Source of the DNA: an uncultured Clostridia bacterium
Lineage (GTDB): Bacteria > Bacillota > Clostridia > Oscillospirales > Oscillospiraceae
Direction of reading: 5' to 3'
Assembly: GCA_945613045.1 (NCBI GenBank)
Contig: CALZAG010000076.1
Coordinates: forward strand, 1-7,664
Length of the DNA: 7,664 bases
The notes under the pieces were generated by a model, which was not told where the DNA came from, made no database searches, and worked only from the letters and a program-made list of their open reading frames with translations. Of the stretch, positions 6,868-7,664 are shown in pieces (positions within the stretch are counted from its first letter, which is position 1; each line of letters opens with the position of its first letter). The position numbers were made by a program, and so were the translations under genes.

Positions 6868-6872
6868 TCCTT
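6868..6872 (-). promoter_or_regulatory. glgC ribosome binding site that decides the start
   Basis: AAGGA on the minus strand sits eight bases from the ATG at 6857-6859 but touches the ATG at 6866-6868. The product therefore most likely begins MKKSCIAMLLAGG rather than with three extra residues. Confidence 0.65.
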
Positions 6873-6889
6873 TCAGTGCTGAATTACGA

Positions 6890-6895
6890 ATTATA
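6890..6895 (-). promoter_or_regulatory. Candidate -10 box for the glgC operon
   Basis: A perfect TATAAT is present on the minus strand about 30 bases upstream of the glgC start. The -35 region is weak: TTCCCT at 6911-6916 with a 15-base spacer is the best I can find, and it falls in the 3' arm of a hairpin. This would let glgC-glgD-glgP-psuK be transcribed apart from pth, perhaps with an activator. The box is seen; promoter function is inferred. Confidence 0.45.
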
Positions 6896-6904
6896 TATAA
6901 AGCA

Positions 6905-6931
6905 GACGACAGGGAACGCCGCCCTGCCGTC
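6905..6931 (-). terminator. Hairpin after pth, possible terminator
   Basis: On the minus strand GACGGCAGGG (6922-6931) pairs along ten positions (one G-T) with CCCTGTCGTC (6905-6914) around a 7-base loop. It is followed by TGCTTTATATAT, which is only partly T-rich. It could end the pth transcript before the glgC operon, or attenuate read-through. The stem is clear; terminator strength is uncertain. Confidence 0.5.
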
Positions 6932-6935
6932 ATAG

Positions 6936-6956
6936 AGCAGGTTCAAAACTCCTGCT
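6936..6956 (-). other. Small hairpin overlapping the pth stop codon
   Basis: AGCAGG and CCTGCT (6951-6956 and 6936-6941) form a 6-base perfect stem with a 9-base loop. It begins inside the pth stop codon (6955-6957) and ends just before the larger hairpin at 6905-6931. It has no T run of its own; together the two may protect or define the pth 3' end. Confidence 0.45.
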
Positions 6957-7551
6957 AATTAAACTTGTTCATCGCGCGGTCAGCGCCCTCGGTAATGTAG
7001 CACACGATGGCGGCACAGACCCTTTCGGCAAGGCGCTCCATATCCTCGGCGTCCTGATTTTTGAAGCTGCCGAGGACCCAGTCTGCCATGTCGTAATCCG
7101 GGTGGGGGACCGCGCCCACGCCCATGCGCAAGCGCGGGAACCGGTCGGTGCCGAGGTGCTGGATTATGCTCTTGAGGCCGTTGTGTCCTCCGGCCGAGCC
7201 GCCCTTGCGTATGCGCAGCTTGCCGACGGGCAGCGCCACGTCGTCGGAAACGACGATAACGTGATCGGGACTGAGCTTGTAAAACTTCACCGCCTGCGCG
7301 ACCGCCTCGCCTGAGAGGTTCATATAGGTCTGCGGCATCATGAGCAGCACCTTTTCGCCGCCGATGCTCACCTGAGCGGTCAGAGCCTTGAAGCGCAGCC
7401 TGTTTATGCTGACGCCCAGCTCCTTTGCCGTTTTTTCGGCGGCCATGAAGCCCGCGTTGTGCCGCGTGCCGCGGTACTTGGGGCCGGGGTTGCCGAGGAA
7501 CACGACGAGCCAGCTTATTGAATTGCCGTCACGGAGTTTACTAAATATCAT
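6955..7551 (-). CDS. pth: Peptidyl-tRNA hydrolase
   Basis: This cytosolic enzyme hydrolyses the ester bond of peptidyl-tRNA that drops off ribosomes, recycling tRNA. The 198-residue product is close to the usual length (about 185-200). From the chosen start, LGNPG (19-23, Asn 21) and TRHNAGF (29-35, catalytic His 31) are followed by MPQTYMNLSGEAV, the SDDVALPVGK segment with the conserved Asp, and GSAGGHNGLKSI. The start at 7551 is preferred because AAGGA (7559-7563) lies seven bases upstream. The frame is open to 7656, but that extension translates a palindromic intergenic block and has no ribosome binding site. About ten extra residues precede the usual N-terminal strand, as I recall for many clostridial Pth proteins. 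It is upstream of glgC and may be transcribed separately. Confidence 0.95.
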   Translation of the reverse strand: MIFSKLRDGNSISWLVVFLGNPGPKYRGTRHNAGFMAAEKTAKELGVSINRLRFKALTAQVSIGGEKVLLMMPQTYMNLSGEAVAQAVKFYKLSPDHVIVVSDDVALPVGKLRIRKGGSAGGHNGLKSIIQHLGTDRFPRLRMGVGAVPHPDYDMADWVLGSFKNQDAEDMERLAERVCAAIVCYITEGADRAMNKFN

Positions 7552-7558
7552 GACGATA

Positions 7559-7563
7559 TCCTT
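7559..7563 (-). promoter_or_regulatory. pth ribosome binding site that decides the start
   Basis: AAGGA on the minus strand is seven bases from the ATG at 7549-7551. The longer in-frame starts at 7605 and 7656 lack such a site; the first has only a C-rich stretch upstream, and the region upstream of the second is cut by the window edge. Confidence 0.7.
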
Positions 7564-7610
7564 AGCCAAATTACTGAATGTGTAGGGTAAACGATTTGAA
7601 ATCATGGCTC

Positions 7611-7664
7611 GTAGGGGCGGCCATTGGCCGTCCGACCGGCGGCTGCCGGTAAGCAATTCGCATT
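7611..7664. repeat. GC-rich double palindrome upstream of pth, likely dispersed intergenic repeat
   Basis: Two adjacent hairpins are visible. GGGCGGCC 7615-7622 pairs with GGCCGTCC 7626-7633 (one G-T) around ATT, and ACCGGC 7635-7640 pairs with GCCGGT 7645-7650 around GGCT. They are preceded by GTAGG and followed by an AT-rich GCAATTCGCATT tail running to the window edge. Compact blocks of this style occur between genes in many clostridial genomes as I recall them, but only one copy is in this window, so repeat status is inferred. No gene is supported from 7552 to 7664. Confidence 0.4.

Noticed and set aside
7552..7656. 35-codon N-terminal extension of pth
   Set aside because: The added residues come from the palindromic repeat block, do not resemble Pth, and the ribosome binding site supports the start at 7551.
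1..7664. Search for an undescribed system: CRISPR arrays, transposases, toxin-antitoxin pairs, phage or defence genes, retron-like RNA, tRNA or rRNA genes
   Set aside because: None was seen. All coding space is taken by seven housekeeping or metabolic families, and no direct repeat arrays or integration signs are visible.

Overview
The window looks like a piece of a moderately GC-rich chromosome from the Clostridia, most like the Oscillospiraceae/Ruminococcaceae group. This rests on the Firmicutes-type L10 leader upstream of rplJ, the paired GlgC/GlgD subunits typical of Firmicutes glycogen clusters, AGGAGG-type ribosome binding sites, and a Pth with a short N-terminal extension. The lineage call is an inference from protein and RNA style, not from a marker gene.

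Plus strand, left end (1-1185): a strong extended -10 promoter drives a short leader with the conserved L10-binding core. It is followed by a terminator hairpin that competes with an antiterminator, and then by rplJ (L10) and rplL (L7/L12). The two-gene unit ends at a strong intrinsic terminator. rpoB, the usual downstream neighbour, is absent. Positions 1136-1246, between the convergent units, hold that terminator and a second long hairpin.

Minus strand (7551 down to 1247): in transcription order the genes are pth, glgC, glgD, glgP and a psuK-like PfkB-family kinase. pth is separated from glgC by about 95 bases that carry two hairpins and a candidate -10 box. From glgC onward the genes are tightly packed, with gaps of 3 and 25 bases and then a 19-base overlap, so they look like one operon. 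GlgC and GlgD make ADP-glucose for glycogen synthesis, and GlgP releases glucose-1-phosphate from glycogen. The last gene resembles pseudouridine kinase and has no obvious metabolic link to glycogen. No glycogen synthase, branching or debranching enzyme lies in the window. The right end (7552-7664) is non-coding upstream sequence of pth, with a small GC-rich palindromic block that looks like a dispersed intergenic repeat.

All seven genes belong to known families, and I see no evidence of an undescribed defence, mobile or biosynthetic system. The points most worth a second look are the L10 attenuation switch, the psuK-like gene fused by overlap to a glycogen operon, the break in rplJL-rpoBC synteny, and the unexplained hairpins and repeat.
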